From Pseudomonas migulae NBRC 103157 (GTDB taxonomy: Bacteria; Pseudomonadota; Gammaproteobacteria; Pseudomonadales; Pseudomonadaceae), in the NCBI RefSeq assembly GCF_002091715.1, contig NZ_BDAG01000013.1, forward strand, positions 1 to 64,000: DNA of 64,000 nt, given 5' to 3'. The notes below the pieces were generated by a model, which worked only from the letters and a program-made list of their open reading frames with translations, did no database searches and was not told the DNA's origin. Numbering within the stretch: position 1 is the stretch's first letter; each line of letters opens with the position of its first letter. Made by a program: the position numbers and the translations under genes. Shown piece after piece: positions 16,630 to 25,445 of this stretch.

Positions 16630-16962
16630 ATGAGTTTGACCGAAGCCCGTTTCCACGATCTGGTCGATGCCACCCAGCAATCGCTGGAGGATATTTTCGA
16701 TGAGAGCGACCTGGATATCGACCTGGAGAGCTCGGCCGGTGTGCTCACCGTCAAGTTCGAAAACGGCAGCCAGTTGATCTTCAGCCGCCAGGAACCCCTG
16801 CGTCAGCTGTGGCTGGCGGCGGTGTCCGGCGGTTTCCACTTCGATTACGACGAAGAGAGCGAGCGCTGGATGTGCGACAAGAGCGAAGAGCAGCTCGGCG
16901 AGATGCTTGAGCGCATCGTCAAGCAGCAAGCCGACGTCGAACTCGATTTCGAAGGTCTGTGA
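16630..16962 (+). CDS. cyaY: Iron donor / frataxin homologue CyaY
   Basis: Bacterial frataxin that binds iron and tunes cysteine desulfurase IscS in Fe-S cluster assembly. The acidic first helix (DVDAT...EDIFDESDLDIDLE, about 13-38) carries the iron-binding carboxylates. Strands GVLTVKFENGSQLIFSRQEPLRQLWLAA (about 41-68) and GGFHFDYDE follow the fold. At 110 aa the length is standard. It is divergent from lptM and followed closely by a DUF1289 gene. Confidence 0.95.
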   Translation: MSLTEARFHDLVDATQQSLEDIFDESDLDIDLESSAGVLTVKFENGSQLIFSRQEPLRQLWLAAVSGGFHFDYDEESERWMCDKSEEQLGEMLERIVKQQADVELDFEGL

Positions 16963-16966
16963 GATC

Positions 16967-17185
16967 GTGACCCAGCCTGCCCCCGTTCGTCCGCCCAAAC
17001 CGCTTTACAGCAATGTCAGCCCGGCGGTGCCTTCGCCGTGCAGCGGCGTGTGTCGGCTGGATGAACAGAAGGTCTGCCTGGGGTGTTTTCGCCACGTCGA
17101 AGACATCCGCGAATGGCGCTCGGCGGATGATGATCGCCGCCGTGTGATCTGCGCCCAGGCCGTCCAGCGCAAAACCTTGGCATAA
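16967..17185 (+). CDS. DUF1289 family protein
   Basis: Small Cys-rich protein of 72 aa. The family pattern PSPCSGVCRLDEQKVCLGCFRHVEDIREW shows four cysteines in CxxxC...CxxC spacing, likely a metal or Fe-S site, and then a short helix. The function is unknown. It starts with GTG 4 bases after cyaY and is probably coupled to it. An earlier in-frame start would overlap cyaY and adds a low-complexity Ser stretch, so it was not chosen. Confidence 0.85.
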   Translation: MTQPAPVRPPKPLYSNVSPAVPSPCSGVCRLDEQKVCLGCFRHVEDIREWRSADDDRRRVICAQAVQRKTLA

Positions 17186-17191
17186 GACTTT

Positions 17192-17285
17192 TGTGGCGAG
17201 GGGGCTTGCCCCCGTTGTGTCGCGAAGCGGCCCCAAAAGCTCACGACTGCTTCGCAACCGAACGGGGGCAAGCCCCCTCGCCACA
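17192..17285. repeat. REP-like inverted pair (GGCGAGGGGGCTTGCCCCC family)
   Basis: TGTGGCGAGGGGGCTTGCCC begins at 17192; the complementary arm ends at 17285. Variants of this family lie at 21364-21496, 46083-46110 and, degenerate, 29566-29695. Confidence 0.85.
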
Positions 17286-17384
17286 GAGTTTCTCCCCGCA
17301 CGTCCGAAGCTCCTCTCCCCCTGACTTGTATATTTATTGAGCTGTGATAGTGTCCAGAAACGCCTCAACCCATCGAGGCTCGTG

Positions 17385-17420
17385 AAAACCCCGCCTTTTT
17401 CTGGCGGGGTTTTGCTTTTT
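17385..17420 (+). promoter_or_regulatory. Attenuator-like terminator in the rnk leader
   Basis: AAAACCCCGCC (17385-17395) pairs with GGCGGGGTTTT (17403-17413), followed by GCTTTTT. It lies only about 35 bases before the rnk start, downstream of a small CCTC...GAGG dyad (17363-17378). Leaders with premature terminators upstream of rnk are, from memory, a described class. Here it could stop readthrough from cyaY or attenuate rnk. Confidence 0.6.
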
Positions 17421-17450
17421 CTGTGCAGAAGAAAGGAGTCTGCCTTCATC

Positions 17451-17861
17451 ATGACCGCACCTTCCATCACCCTTACTCGTCTGGACGTTCAACGTCTGGA
17501 ACGCCTGATCGACAGCCTGGACGACACGCTGCCGGGCGTTATCGCGCTGCAAACCGAACTGGATCGCGCCGATACGCTGGTCAGTCACGAAGAAGTGCCT
17601 GCAGACGTCGTGACCATGAACTCCAAAGTGCACTGCCGTGAAGAAAGCAGTGGCAAGGACTATCACCTGACGTTGGTGTACCCCAAGCATGCCAACGCTG
17701 ACGAAGGCAAGATTTCCATCCTGGCGCCGGTGGGCAGTGCATTGCTCGGCCTGAAAGTCGGACAGCACATCGATTGGCCCGCACCGGGCGGCAAAACCCT
17801 CAAGCTAACCCTGCTTGAAGTCGAATCGCAGCCAGCCAATGGCGGCGACTTCCCGGAATAA
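17451..17861 (+). CDS. rnk: Nucleoside diphosphate kinase regulator Rnk
   Basis: Rnk is a GreA/GreB-like protein that binds RNA polymerase and was found as a regulator of nucleoside diphosphate kinase in P. aeruginosa. The N-terminal short coiled coil spans about 1-50 and the GreA-type C-terminal domain includes ADEGKISILAPVGSALLGLKVGQHIDWPAPGG (about 83-114). At 136 aa it has family length. GAAAGGAG precedes the ATG at 17451; the longer open frame upstream runs through the terminator hairpin and is not used. It converges on cyaA. Confidence 0.93.
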   Translation: MTAPSITLTRLDVQRLERLIDSLDDTLPGVIALQTELDRADTLVSHEEVPADVVTMNSKVHCREESSGKDYHLTLVYPKHANADEGKISILAPVGSALLGLKVGQHIDWPAPGGKTLKLTLLEVESQPANGGDFPE

Positions 17862-17868
17862 CCCTCCC

Positions 17869-20712
17869 TCAGACCCGCTCGAGCGCGTCGTTCAATGCGC
17901 GCTCCAGATCGGCCTTGTAGCGCAAATACAAATTGCTTGAACTCTGACCATCACCGAGCAGGCCCGACAGGTCCAGGTCGGTGATGTAGCAGCGATAGCG
18001 TTCGGTTTCGCGGCGCTGCTCGACGATTTCCCGGGCGACCACGCTGAACAGTTGCTCGCCATGTTCCAGCTCTGAAAATTCCCGCTGATTGCAATACAAC
18101 GTGACCTGCACCTCGCCTGGTGCGGCTTTGCCGACGATCGCCTGCACGTCGTAGAACGGTTTGTTGACCGGGGTTTGCGGTGCAGTTCTGGGTTCGACCC
18201 GACGGGCTCGCCCAGGGCCGGATGGCAACAGCTGGTAATACAGCGTGTCCAGGCTCAATGGCTGGGCAGCGTCCATCGGCAGCAAGGCATCGCGCCGGTA
18301 CTGGATCGATTGCAGGAAGCGTTGCAGCGGCACCAGTAGACTTTGTTCGTCGTGATAGGGCAAACGCTGCTGCCACAAGGCATTGAATTCATCCATCACG
18401 TACAGGTCGGCCTGGTCATCGTGAACCCGGTAGAACACCTGAATACAGTCTGGCTGGCCCATGGGCAGAATCAGCGCCAGGTCCTGATCTTCCAGCGCCA
18501 TCGGGTCCAGGTGCAGCGGGCTGTAGCTCGCCAGCTCTTCGCCCAGGTAATCGAACAGCGCTGGCAGGGTGGCGAGGGCGACGTGATTGACCTGCCCCGG
18601 CACCAGTTCCAGCACGTGGTAATGCTGCTGGACCTGAATCAGGTAGCGGTGGTTGAGTCTGCTCAGCAGCAGGTTCTGCGCGGTGTCGATTACTTCTTCG
18701 ACCCGCTGCGCGATGAACTGCGCTCGGTTATGGCAGAAGCAACGTACGCGTAACTTGGGCTGGCGCGGCCCGTTCGGCAGGTTATTGAGGTAATCGCGCA
18801 GGCAGTCGAGCAGGGCATGGGGGCCGTCAAAGCGATTGACCAGCACTTCGTTCCAGCTGTTGAGCGTGACTTGGTCGAGGGTCAGCACCAGGTTTTCCCG
18901 GACCCCGGCGTAACTCAGGGAGTCGGTGCGCTCGGTGGTCATCAGGATGTTCAGGTCGCGGTGATGCTTGAGCGGGTCGACGCCGACGTTCACCAGAATC
19001 AGCACCTCGCTCGGCACGCTGGCGCGCAACAAGGGTTCTTCAGCGACGGTGGGCAAGGGCAGGGCGATGCTCTGTTGCAGGCTGCCAAGCAGGTTGAACA
19101 GTTCGAACTCGCTCAGATCACTCTCGCCGGGATGCAAGGCCAGGCGGGTGCTGCTGTCGATGACACCGTTGCGATGGCACCAGGTCAGCAACTCCAGCAA
19201 TTGGCGGCTGCGCTTGATCGGCGCGAAGTGCTCCCACTCGTGGGCGGTCAGGCTGCCGTTGTACAAGCCCCACTGGGTTTGCCCCGATTCTTTCTTGTTG
19301 GGCGCGTTCACCAGGGTCAGGGTGTCTTCGGCCAGGTCCGGGGCGATGCCCGGGTTGATGAACTCGACCTTGTCCGCCTTGCGCTCGAACGCCGCATATA
19401 GACGTCGCCCCAGCACGTTGAGGTCGCGCTTGTTGATCAGGCTGACGGTCTGTTCGCTGCGGGCGAATTCGGTCAGGAAGCGGTAGCTGTAATTCAGTTC
19501 GTTGACCAATGCCCGGCGCTCAGTGCTGACCTGGCGGACTTTCCACTGACTGCGACTGTCGAGCAGGGCCAGTTGCCGATGATCCCAGTGCCATTCCTGG
19601 GCCAGGCGTTCCAGCAACGAGCGCTGCCAACTCTGGGTGCGACTGCTACCGGTGAGTTTGCGGTTGACCTTCAGGTACAGCGCACGGCGTACCAGCTCCA
19701 GACGCTCCGGTTCGCCCCGGGCGGTGAGGTATTCCTCGATGCGCCGGTAGACCACGACGTACGGGTCCAGCTCGTCGAGGTCGAGCCGATTGGCAAACAC
19801 CGCTTGCTTGAAACGCAGGCTCAGGCACTGAACCCTGGGGTGTTCGCTGGCGTAGACCTCGATCAGCAACAGTTTGAGCACCGACTTGTAGGGGGACTCG
19901 ATGCCCTTGAACAGCTGCCAAAGTCCGGCACCAATGAATTCTCCGGGCGGGATGTACGCCAGATGCCCCAGATCAAGGGTTTCGTCTGCGCGGATAAAGC
20001 GTTTGGACAGTAGCGCGTGGGTGTAGCGGTCGTAGGCGGCCTCTTCGTATACCGGCACCAGCCACCAGATCGGCGTGCGTCCGGCCAGCCAGATCGCGGT
20101 GCGGTAGAACTCGTCCAGCAGCAGAAAATGTTGGGTGGTGCCGCAGTCTTCCGAGCTCAGTTGATTGTCCCGCTCGCCGAGCACGAAGCGGGCCGGGTCG
20201 ATCAGGAAGAAATGCGCCTCGGCGCCCTGGCTCGCGGCCCAGGTTTCGAGCAATTGGCACTTTTTACGGAGTTCGTTGAGTTCGCTTTCGCTCAAGTTCG
20301 GCGAGTGACAGACCCAGACGTCCATGTCGCTTTGATCGGCCTGGGCGAGGGTGCCAAGGCTGCCCATCAGGAACAGGCCGTGAATCGGTCGCGGCGGATT
20401 GCTGCCGTGGCGCGGCTTGTATGAAAACGAGCGGGTCAGGCGCTGTGCTTCGGCCAGGGCATTGGCGTCAGGCTCGAAGTTCGACAGCCCGGCGGGCGTG
20501 CTGCCTGAAACGTAACCCGGCAACAACGGATGATTGACGTGGAAAAACAGTGGCAGCAGGGTCAGTACCCCTTGCTGGCGGGTCGACAACCCTTCCATGG
20601 CGCGGGCCATGCGGCCCTCGTTGAGTTTTAAAAAGCGTGCGCGCAGCTGGCTGAGAACCTTGCGGTCGATCCCCTCGTCCAGATCAGGGCGGATTTCATG
20701 GGTGCGGGTCAT
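17869..20712 (-). CDS. cyaA: Class I adenylate cyclase CyaA
   Basis: Enterobacterial-type (class I) adenylate cyclase making cAMP for Vfr-type regulators. The N-terminal catalytic half includes FEPDANALAEAQRL, then IHGLFLMGSLGTLAQADQSDMDVWVCH (about 108-134), the nucleotidyltransferase G-S...D-x-D site. The C-terminal half is the regulatory region. At 947 aa it is the expected size. It is convergent with rnk across a 7-base gap. Confidence 0.95.
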   Translation of the reverse strand: MTRTHEIRPDLDEGIDRKVLSQLRARFLKLNEGRMARAMEGLSTRQQGVLTLLPLFFHVNHPLLPGYVSGSTPAGLSNFEPDANALAEAQRLTRSFSYKPRHGSNPPRPIHGLFLMGSLGTLAQADQSDMDVWVCHSPNLSESELNELRKKCQLLETWAASQGAEAHFFLIDPARFVLGERDNQLSSEDCGTTQHFLLLDEFYRTAIWLAGRTPIWWLVPVYEEAAYDRYTHALLSKRFIRADETLDLGHLAYIPPGEFIGAGLWQLFKGIESPYKSVLKLLLIEVYASEHPRVQCLSLRFKQAVFANRLDLDELDPYVVVYRRIEEYLTARGEPERLELVRRALYLKVNRKLTGSSRTQSWQRSLLERLAQEWHWDHRQLALLDSRSQWKVRQVSTERRALVNELNYSYRFLTEFARSEQTVSLINKRDLNVLGRRLYAAFERKADKVEFINPGIAPDLAEDTLTLVNAPNKKESGQTQWGLYNGSLTAHEWEHFAPIKRSRQLLELLTWCHRNGVIDSSTRLALHPGESDLSEFELFNLLGSLQQSIALPLPTVAEEPLLRASVPSEVLILVNVGVDPLKHHRDLNILMTTERTDSLSYAGVRENLVLTLDQVTLNSWNEVLVNRFDGPHALLDCLRDYLNNLPNGPRQPKLRVRCFCHNRAQFIAQRVEEVIDTAQNLLLSRLNHRYLIQVQQHYHVLELVPGQVNHVALATLPALFDYLGEELASYSPLHLDPMALEDQDLALILPMGQPDCIQVFYRVHDDQADLYVMDEFNALWQQRLPYHDEQSLLVPLQRFLQSIQYRRDALLPMDAAQPLSLDTLYYQLLPSGPGRARRVEPRTAPQTPVNKPFYDVQAIVGKAAPGEVQVTLYCNQREFSELEHGEQLFSVVAREIVEQRRETERYRCYITDLDLSGLLGDGQSSSNLYLRYKADLERALNDALERV

Positions 20713-20896
20713 GTCAGCTCAAACCGGCTCGCGGGGCTCGGACGTCGGAGGTCTCAGAATGAAGGGCAGTTTAGCGCCTCGGTCGCGGGACGTTTAAGCG
20801 GATTTTGTTTTTTGACGTCAGATTTCTATCGTCGTGCAACGAAGTGTGCCCGCGGAAATCCCGTAGCAGGGGTTTCCGTGGGCGATGCGGTGATGC

Positions 20897-21142
20897 TCAG
20901 GCGGTTTCCTGGACGCTCAGAATAGTCAGGACGGTTTGCACATTTTGTGCGGCATCACGACCCAGGCTGGTCAGATAACCGCCATCGGGCTGGTCGATCA
21001 GTTCTTTTTCGTACAGGCGTCGAGCGGCAGCAATGGCTTTCGGGGCAGCGGTCTGATGAATTTTCAAACCTTCCTGGGAACTGTCCAGGTTGAAGAGTGC
21101 GAGGATTTCCAGTTCGGCAACCAACTCAGGGGTAAGCGACAT
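20897..21142 (-). CDS. TIGR02647 family small protein
   Basis: Conserved Pseudomonas protein of 81 aa and unknown function. The start MSLTPELVAELEILALFNLDSSQEGLKIH and the LTSLGRDAAQNVQTVLTIL end match the family as I remember it. The sequence is helical with a winged-helix flavour (about 30-65) but no proven DNA binding. A dyad, CGGAAA...TTTCCG at 20853-20878, lies after its stop and may act as a terminator. Confidence 0.8.
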   Translation of the reverse strand: MSLTPELVAELEILALFNLDSSQEGLKIHQTAAPKAIAAARRLYEKELIDQPDGGYLTSLGRDAAQNVQTVLTILSVQETA

Positions 21143-21363
21143 AAGGACTCCAGACTTTCTAGGAATTGGACGACAGCGCCCCTAAGGTGATCCCACTCGT
21201 GCGGCATGTCCAGTGCTCGCGACAGGGTTTTTCACCTTGGGAAGCATTCCCCAGCGGGTGGTGCGGCAGCGGGGTGCGTTCCAGTGTAGTCAGGGTCTGG
21301 GGGGAGGCAGGATCGATGGGTGACAATTTGTGTGCAATGAGCGAATGGCACTGTGGAGCTCAT

Positions 21364-21496
21364 TGTGGCGAGGGGATTTATCCCCGTTCGGCTGCGCAGC
21401 AGTCGTAAAACCTGTGAGCGCGATTTACTGGAAACACCGCGATCACTGGTTTTAGGGCCGCTCCGCGACCCAACGGGGATAAATCCCCTCGCCACA
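21364..21496. repeat. REP-like inverted pair (GGCGAGGGGATTTATCCCC variant)
   Basis: TGTGGCGAGGGGATTTATCC begins at 21364 and the complement ends at 21496. The ~80-base centre contains imperfect CTGCGCAGCAG and is unlike the other copies. Confidence 0.82.
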
Positions 21497-21506
21497 GGTG
21501 TCGGGC

Positions 21507-21803
21507 TTATTTCTTTTCCGGCGGCAACTCTGGCAGCGCGCGCAGCGCCGCTTCGTACCATTCGGTGTTGAACGCGCGGTCTTCTTCGAGGATCGCGTCG
21601 ATTTCCACCGCCAAAACGTGAGCCATCAGGTTGAGGATTTCTTCACGCTCGTAGCCCACCAGGGTCAACTTGTTGAAGGTCGCCTTGGCGGCAGGCGGAT
21701 TGTCGCTTTCGATCTGGTTTTCGATGGCTTCGACCAGAGTGTTTTCGGCGAACTCTTCTTCGTCGATATCGTCCTGGTTGTTGTCGGGGGTTGGCTCGCT
21801 CAT
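21507..21803 (-). CDS. Hypothetical conserved acidic protein (98 aa)
   Basis: Not assigned to a named function. The first 40 residues are strongly acidic (NNQDDIDEEEFAENTLVEAIENQIE). The remainder reads as helices (FNKLTLVGYEREEILNLMAHVLAVEIDAILEEDRAFNTEWYEAALRALPEL). The ATG at 21803 is supported by GAGGAG, which an upstream in-frame start lacks. The pattern resembles small cytosolic proteins conserved across pseudomonads. It is divergent from a glutathione transferase gene. Confidence 0.75.
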   Translation of the reverse strand: MSEPTPDNNQDDIDEEEFAENTLVEAIENQIESDNPPAAKATFNKLTLVGYEREEILNLMAHVLAVEIDAILEEDRAFNTEWYEAALRALPELPPEKK

Positions 21804-21928
21804 GGCAGGCTCCTCAAGGAAAGGCGGCCAGTTTACCTGCATTCAGCGCCATGATGCTGCTGGCGAGAAACGCCTTGGCATTCTATAAAGCAGGCACTGC
21901 CAACCCCGCACGGCCCGGAGGCTATGTG

Positions 21929-22588
21929 ATGCTCAAGCTTTATGGATTTTCCGTCAGCAATTACTACAACATGGTGAAACTGGCGCTGCTGGAAAAAGGA
22001 CTGCCGTTCGAGGAAGTGCCGTTTTATGCAGGTACAAGCCCTGAGGCGCTGGCCATCAGCCCGCGTGGCAAGGTGCCGGTGCTGGGTGTGGAGCAAGGTT
22101 TCGTCAACGAAACCGCCGTGATTCTCGAATACATCGAGCAAACACAAAAGGGTACACCGCTGTTGCCGAGCGATCCCTTCGAGCGGGCGCAGGCCCTGGC
22201 GCTGGCCAAGGAAATCGAGTTGTACATCGAACTGCCGGCTCGCGCCTGCTTCGGCGAAGCGTTTTTCGGCATGCCGGTGCCGGATGCGATCAAGGACAAG
22301 ACCAAGACCGAGTTGCTGCTGGGTTTTGCCTCGCTTGGACGGCACGGCAAGTTTGCCCCTTATGTCGCGGGCGACAGCCTGAGCCTTGCAGATTTGTATT
22401 TCCTGTACAGCGTGCCGCTGGCCTGTGCCGTGGGGCAGAAGCTGTTCGGTATCGACCTGTTGGCGGATATGCCCGCGGCCAAGGCGCTACTGGAGCGTCT
22501 GGAGCGGAATCCGAACGCACAGCGGATTGCGGCGGACAAGGAAGCGGCGATGCCAGCGTTCATGGCGATGGTCGCGTCCAAGAAGTAG
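21929..22588 (+). CDS. Glutathione S-transferase family protein
   Basis: Cytosolic GST. The thioredoxin-like N-terminal domain has LKLYGFSVSNYYNMVKLALLEKGLPFEEV with the substrate-facing Ser/Tyr near residues 8-12, the cis-Pro segment KVPVLG (about 51-56) and ETAVILEYIEQ (about 63-73). The all-helical C-terminal domain includes GDSLSLADLYFLYSV. The substrate is unknown. CGGAGG lies 7 bases before the ATG at 21929, so earlier in-frame starts are unlikely. Length is 219 aa. Confidence 0.88.
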   Translation: MLKLYGFSVSNYYNMVKLALLEKGLPFEEVPFYAGTSPEALAISPRGKVPVLGVEQGFVNETAVILEYIEQTQKGTPLLPSDPFERAQALALAKEIELYIELPARACFGEAFFGMPVPDAIKDKTKTELLLGFASLGRHGKFAPYVAGDSLSLADLYFLYSVPLACAVGQKLFGIDLLADMPAAKALLERLERNPNAQRIAADKEAAMPAFMAMVASKK

Positions 22589-22611
22589 ATTTGTAGCGTC
22601 CTTCAGGTCGC

Positions 22612-22706
22612 TTTCGCGAGCAAGCCCGCCCCCACATTGGATTGATGGTGAACACATACTTTGTGAACACCACATGCCCAGTGTGGGAGCGGGCTTGTTC
22701 GCGAAG
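22612..22706. repeat. REP-like inverted pair
   Basis: Arms TTTCGCGAGCAAGCCCGCCC (from 22612) and GTGTGGGAGCGGGCTTGTTC (from 22681) face each other. The centre has GAACACATACTTTGTGAACAC, close to the centre of the copy at 36229, so the two share a recent ancestor. Confidence 0.85.
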
Positions 22707-22717
22707 CTTTTGGCGGC

Positions 22718-24112
22718 TTAACGGCTGGCGAGCAACGCCTGACCGCGAGCGACCGCCTTCTTGACCTGTGCCGGCGCAGTCCCGCCGATATGGTCACGGG
22801 CATTTACCGAACCTTCCAGGGTCAGCACGGCAAACACGTCCTGATCGATCTGGTCGCTGAATTTGCGCAGCTCTTCCAGGCTCATCTCCGCCAGGTCCTT
22901 GCCGCTTTCCACGCCGTACTTCACGGCATGGCCAACGATTTCGTGGCAGTCACGGAACGGCAGGCCGCGACGCACCAGGTAGTCCGCCAGGTCGGTGGCG
23001 GTAGAGAAACCGCGCAGGGCCGCTTCGCGCATCATCGCGTGCTTGGGTTTGATCGCCGGGATCATGTCGGCAAAGGCTCGTAGCGAATCGCGCAAGGTGT
23101 CGGCGGCGTCGAACAGCGGCTCTTTGTCTTCCTGATTGTCCTTGTTGTAGGCCAGTGGCTGGCCTTTCATCAGGGTCAGAAGGCCCATCAGCGCACCGAA
23201 GACTCGGCCGGTCTTGCCGCGCACCAGTTCTGGCACGTCCGGGTTTTTCTTTTGCGGCATGATCGAGCTGCCGGTGCAGAAGCGGTCCGGCAGATCGATG
23301 AACTGGAATTGCGCGCTGGTCCACAGCACCAGCTCTTCGGAAAAGCGCGACAAGTGCATCATCGCGATGCTCGCGGCCGAGCAGAACTCGATGGCGAAGT
23401 CACGATCGGACACGTTGTCCAGCGAGTTGCCGCCCACGGCGTCGAAGCCCAGCAGTTGTGCGGTGTACTCGCGGTCGATCGGGTAAGTGGTGCCTGCCAG
23501 CGCGGCGCTGCCCAAAGGCATGCGGTTGGTGCGCTTGCGGCAGTCGACCAGACGCTCGTAGTCGCGGCTGAGCATTTCGAACCAGGCCAGCATGTGGTGA
23601 CCGAACGTCACCGGCTGCGCGGTTTGCAGGTGGGTGAAGCCCGGCATGATGCTGCCGGCTTCGCGCTCGGCCTGTTCCAGCAAGCCTTTTTGCAGGCGGG
23701 TGATTTCCGCCAGGATCAGGTCGATCTCGTCACGCAGCCACAGACGGATGTCGGTGGCGACCTGGTCGTTACGGCTGCGACCGGTGTGCAGCTTTTTACC
23801 GGTCACGCCGATGCGGTCGGTCAGGCGCGCTTCGATGTTCATGTGTACGTCTTCGAGGTCGATGCGCCAGTCGAACTGGCCGGCCTCGATTTCACCCTGG
23901 ATGGTCTTCAGGCCATCGGTGATGCTGTCGCGCTCGGCATCGGTCAGCACGCCGACCTTGGCCAGCATGGTGGCGTGGGCGATCGAGCCCATGATGTCGT
24001 GGCGATACAGGCGCTGGTCGAAGGTGACGGAGGCGGTGAAGCGGGCGACGAAGGCGTCGACGGGTTCACTGAAGCGGCCGCCCCAGGACTGATTGGTCTT
24101 GTCAGTGCTCAT
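22718..24112 (-). CDS. argH: Argininosuccinate lyase ArgH
   Basis: Last step of arginine synthesis: argininosuccinate to arginine and fumarate. It belongs to the fumarase/aspartase superfamily and is a homotetramer. The family signature [12 protein letters not shown] holds the catalytic serine on its mobile loop, and [13 protein letters not shown] and TFGHHMLAW are other conserved segments. The start [16 protein letters not shown] at 24112 is the family start; the longer frame is not conserved. Length is 464 aa. It is divergent from algR. Confidence 0.97.
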   Translation of the reverse strand: MSTDKTNQSWGGRFSEPVDAFVARFTASVTFDQRLYRHDIMGSIAHATMLAKVGVLTDAERDSITDGLKTIQGEIEAGQFDWRIDLEDVHMNIEARLTDRIGVTGKKLHTGRSRNDQVATDIRLWLRDEIDLILAEITRLQKGLLEQAEREAGSIMPGFTHLQTAQPVTFGHHMLAWFEMLSRDYERLVDCRKRTNRMPLGSAALAGTTYPIDREYTAQLLGFDAVGGNSLDNVSDRDFAIEFCSAASIAMMHLSRFSEELVLWTSAQFQFIDLPDRFCTGSSIMPQKKNPDVPELVRGKTGRVFGALMGLLTLMKGQPLAYNKDNQEDKEPLFDAADTLRDSLRAFADMIPAIKPKHAMMREAALRGFSTATDLADYLVRRGLPFRDCHEIVGHAVKYGVESGKDLAEMSLEELRKFSDQIDQDVFAVLTLEGSVNARDHIGGTAPAQVKKAVARGQALLASR

Positions 24113-24560
24113 GAATTCGCTCGTATCGGCTGAAGAAAGATGGCGTTGAAAGCTGTCGCGGATAATAACAGGGTTGCCAATCCTGTCGCTGACACTGGTC
24201 GACACGTTTTTTTCTCGTGCCCGGGCCTATGCTCGAAGCCAGCGAGGTCTGAATTGCGCAACGATATTTTTCAATTGAGTAATAACGTCCCGGCAACCGT
24301 CTACAGTTGGACAGTAGGACCAGCGCAATTTTCGGCGCTTCAGCGGACTAATAAGAAGAGGGGGTGTTCATATTGTGTATCAGCAAACCCTACGGCGATG
24401 CCTCGCCAACCGCCGATTGCCCGGCGAATAAAAATTTAGCAGTCGGACGGGCGGCACTTTTTGGCCTTCGCGCTAGTCTTAGCGTGGATCGCGGTGACGG
24501 ACGTCACTCCACTTGTCTACGCTATCCTTGTGCGAGACTCACGCAGGAATCCAGCGCAAT
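24113..24560. other. Divergent argH-algR intergenic region, no algZ
   Basis: No gene is supported. In P. aeruginosa the sensor gene algZ/fimS lies here, but it would need about 1 kb and no fragment was recognised. It contains a perfect dyad GTGACG-GA-CGTCAC (24494-24507) about 55 bases before algR and an AT-rich stretch near 24260-24290. Confidence 0.6.
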
Positions 24561-25307
24561 ATGAATGTCCTGATCGTTGATGACGAACCCCTTGCCCGCG
24601 AGCGCCTGAGCCGAATGGTCGGCGAACTCGAGGGATACAGCGTCCTGGAGCCCAGCGCTACGAACGGCGAAGAAGCGTTGGCACTGATCGACAGCCACAA
24701 GCCGGATATCGTTTTGCTCGATATCCGCATGCCCGGCCTCGATGGCCTGCAAGTGGCTGCCCGATTGTGCGAACGTGAAACCCCGCCTGCCGTGGTGTTT
24801 TGCACAGGGCCCGATGAATTTGCCGTGGAAGCCTTACAGGCCAGCGCCGTAGGCTATCTGGTGAAACCTGTGCGTACAGAACAATTGCATGATGCGTTGA
24901 AAAAAGCCGAGCGACCCAATCGTGTCCAGCTTGCGGCTTTGACCCGTCCCGCCGCCGAAACCGGCAGCGGCCCGCGCAGCCATATCAGCGCGCGTACCCG
25001 TAAGGGTATTGAGCTGATCCCGTTGGGTCAGGTGGTCTACTTCATTGCTGACCATAAATACGTGACCTTGCGCCATGAAGGCGGCGAAGTGCTGCTGGAT
25101 GAACCGCTCAAGGCCCTTGAAGATGAATTCGGTGACCGATTCGTGCGCATCCACCGCAACGCCCTGGTCGCTCGCGAACGCATCGAGCGCCTGCAACGCA
25201 CGCCGCTGGGACACTTTCAGCTGTTTCTCAAAGGCCTGAACGGCGATGCCCTGATCGTCAGCCGACGCCATGTGGCGGGTGTGCGCAAAATGATGCAACA
25301 GCTTTAA
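24561..25307 (+). CDS. algR: Response regulator AlgR (LytTR family)
   Basis: DNA-binding response regulator that controls alginate, type IV pili and virulence genes in P. aeruginosa. The receiver domain (1-120) has acidic residues D7, D8 and phosphoacceptor D54 (VLLDIRMPG). The switch Lys is in GYLVKPV. A LytTR DNA-binding domain follows (about 140-245; FGDRFVRIHRNALVAR, LIVSRRHVAGVRKMM). Length (248 aa) equals that of P. aeruginosa AlgR. Its usual sensor gene is not adjacent, so the kinase must be elsewhere or absent. Confidence 0.95.
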   Translation: MNVLIVDDEPLARERLSRMVGELEGYSVLEPSATNGEEALALIDSHKPDIVLLDIRMPGLDGLQVAARLCERETPPAVVFCTGPDEFAVEALQASAVGYLVKPVRTEQLHDALKKAERPNRVQLAALTRPAAETGSGPRSHISARTRKGIELIPLGQVVYFIADHKYVTLRHEGGEVLLDEPLKALEDEFGDRFVRIHRNALVARERIERLQRTPLGHFQLFLKGLNGDALIVSRRHVAGVRKMMQQL

Positions 25308-25445
25308 TTCGCCATCCGCAGGCGAATTTCTCACCCGATTGCCGGACATCCGGGGCCAGGGAGGCCAGGCAATACCTGATACAAGTCAAAGTGGATTTGA
25401 CTGAGCTGTTATTATCCGCCGTATCTATTCAGTACGGATTGATCC

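Noticed and set aside
24364..24564. 66-codon frame in the argH-algR gap as an algZ remnant
   Set aside because: No histidine-kinase motif or hydrophobic helices; runs into algR's start in another frame.
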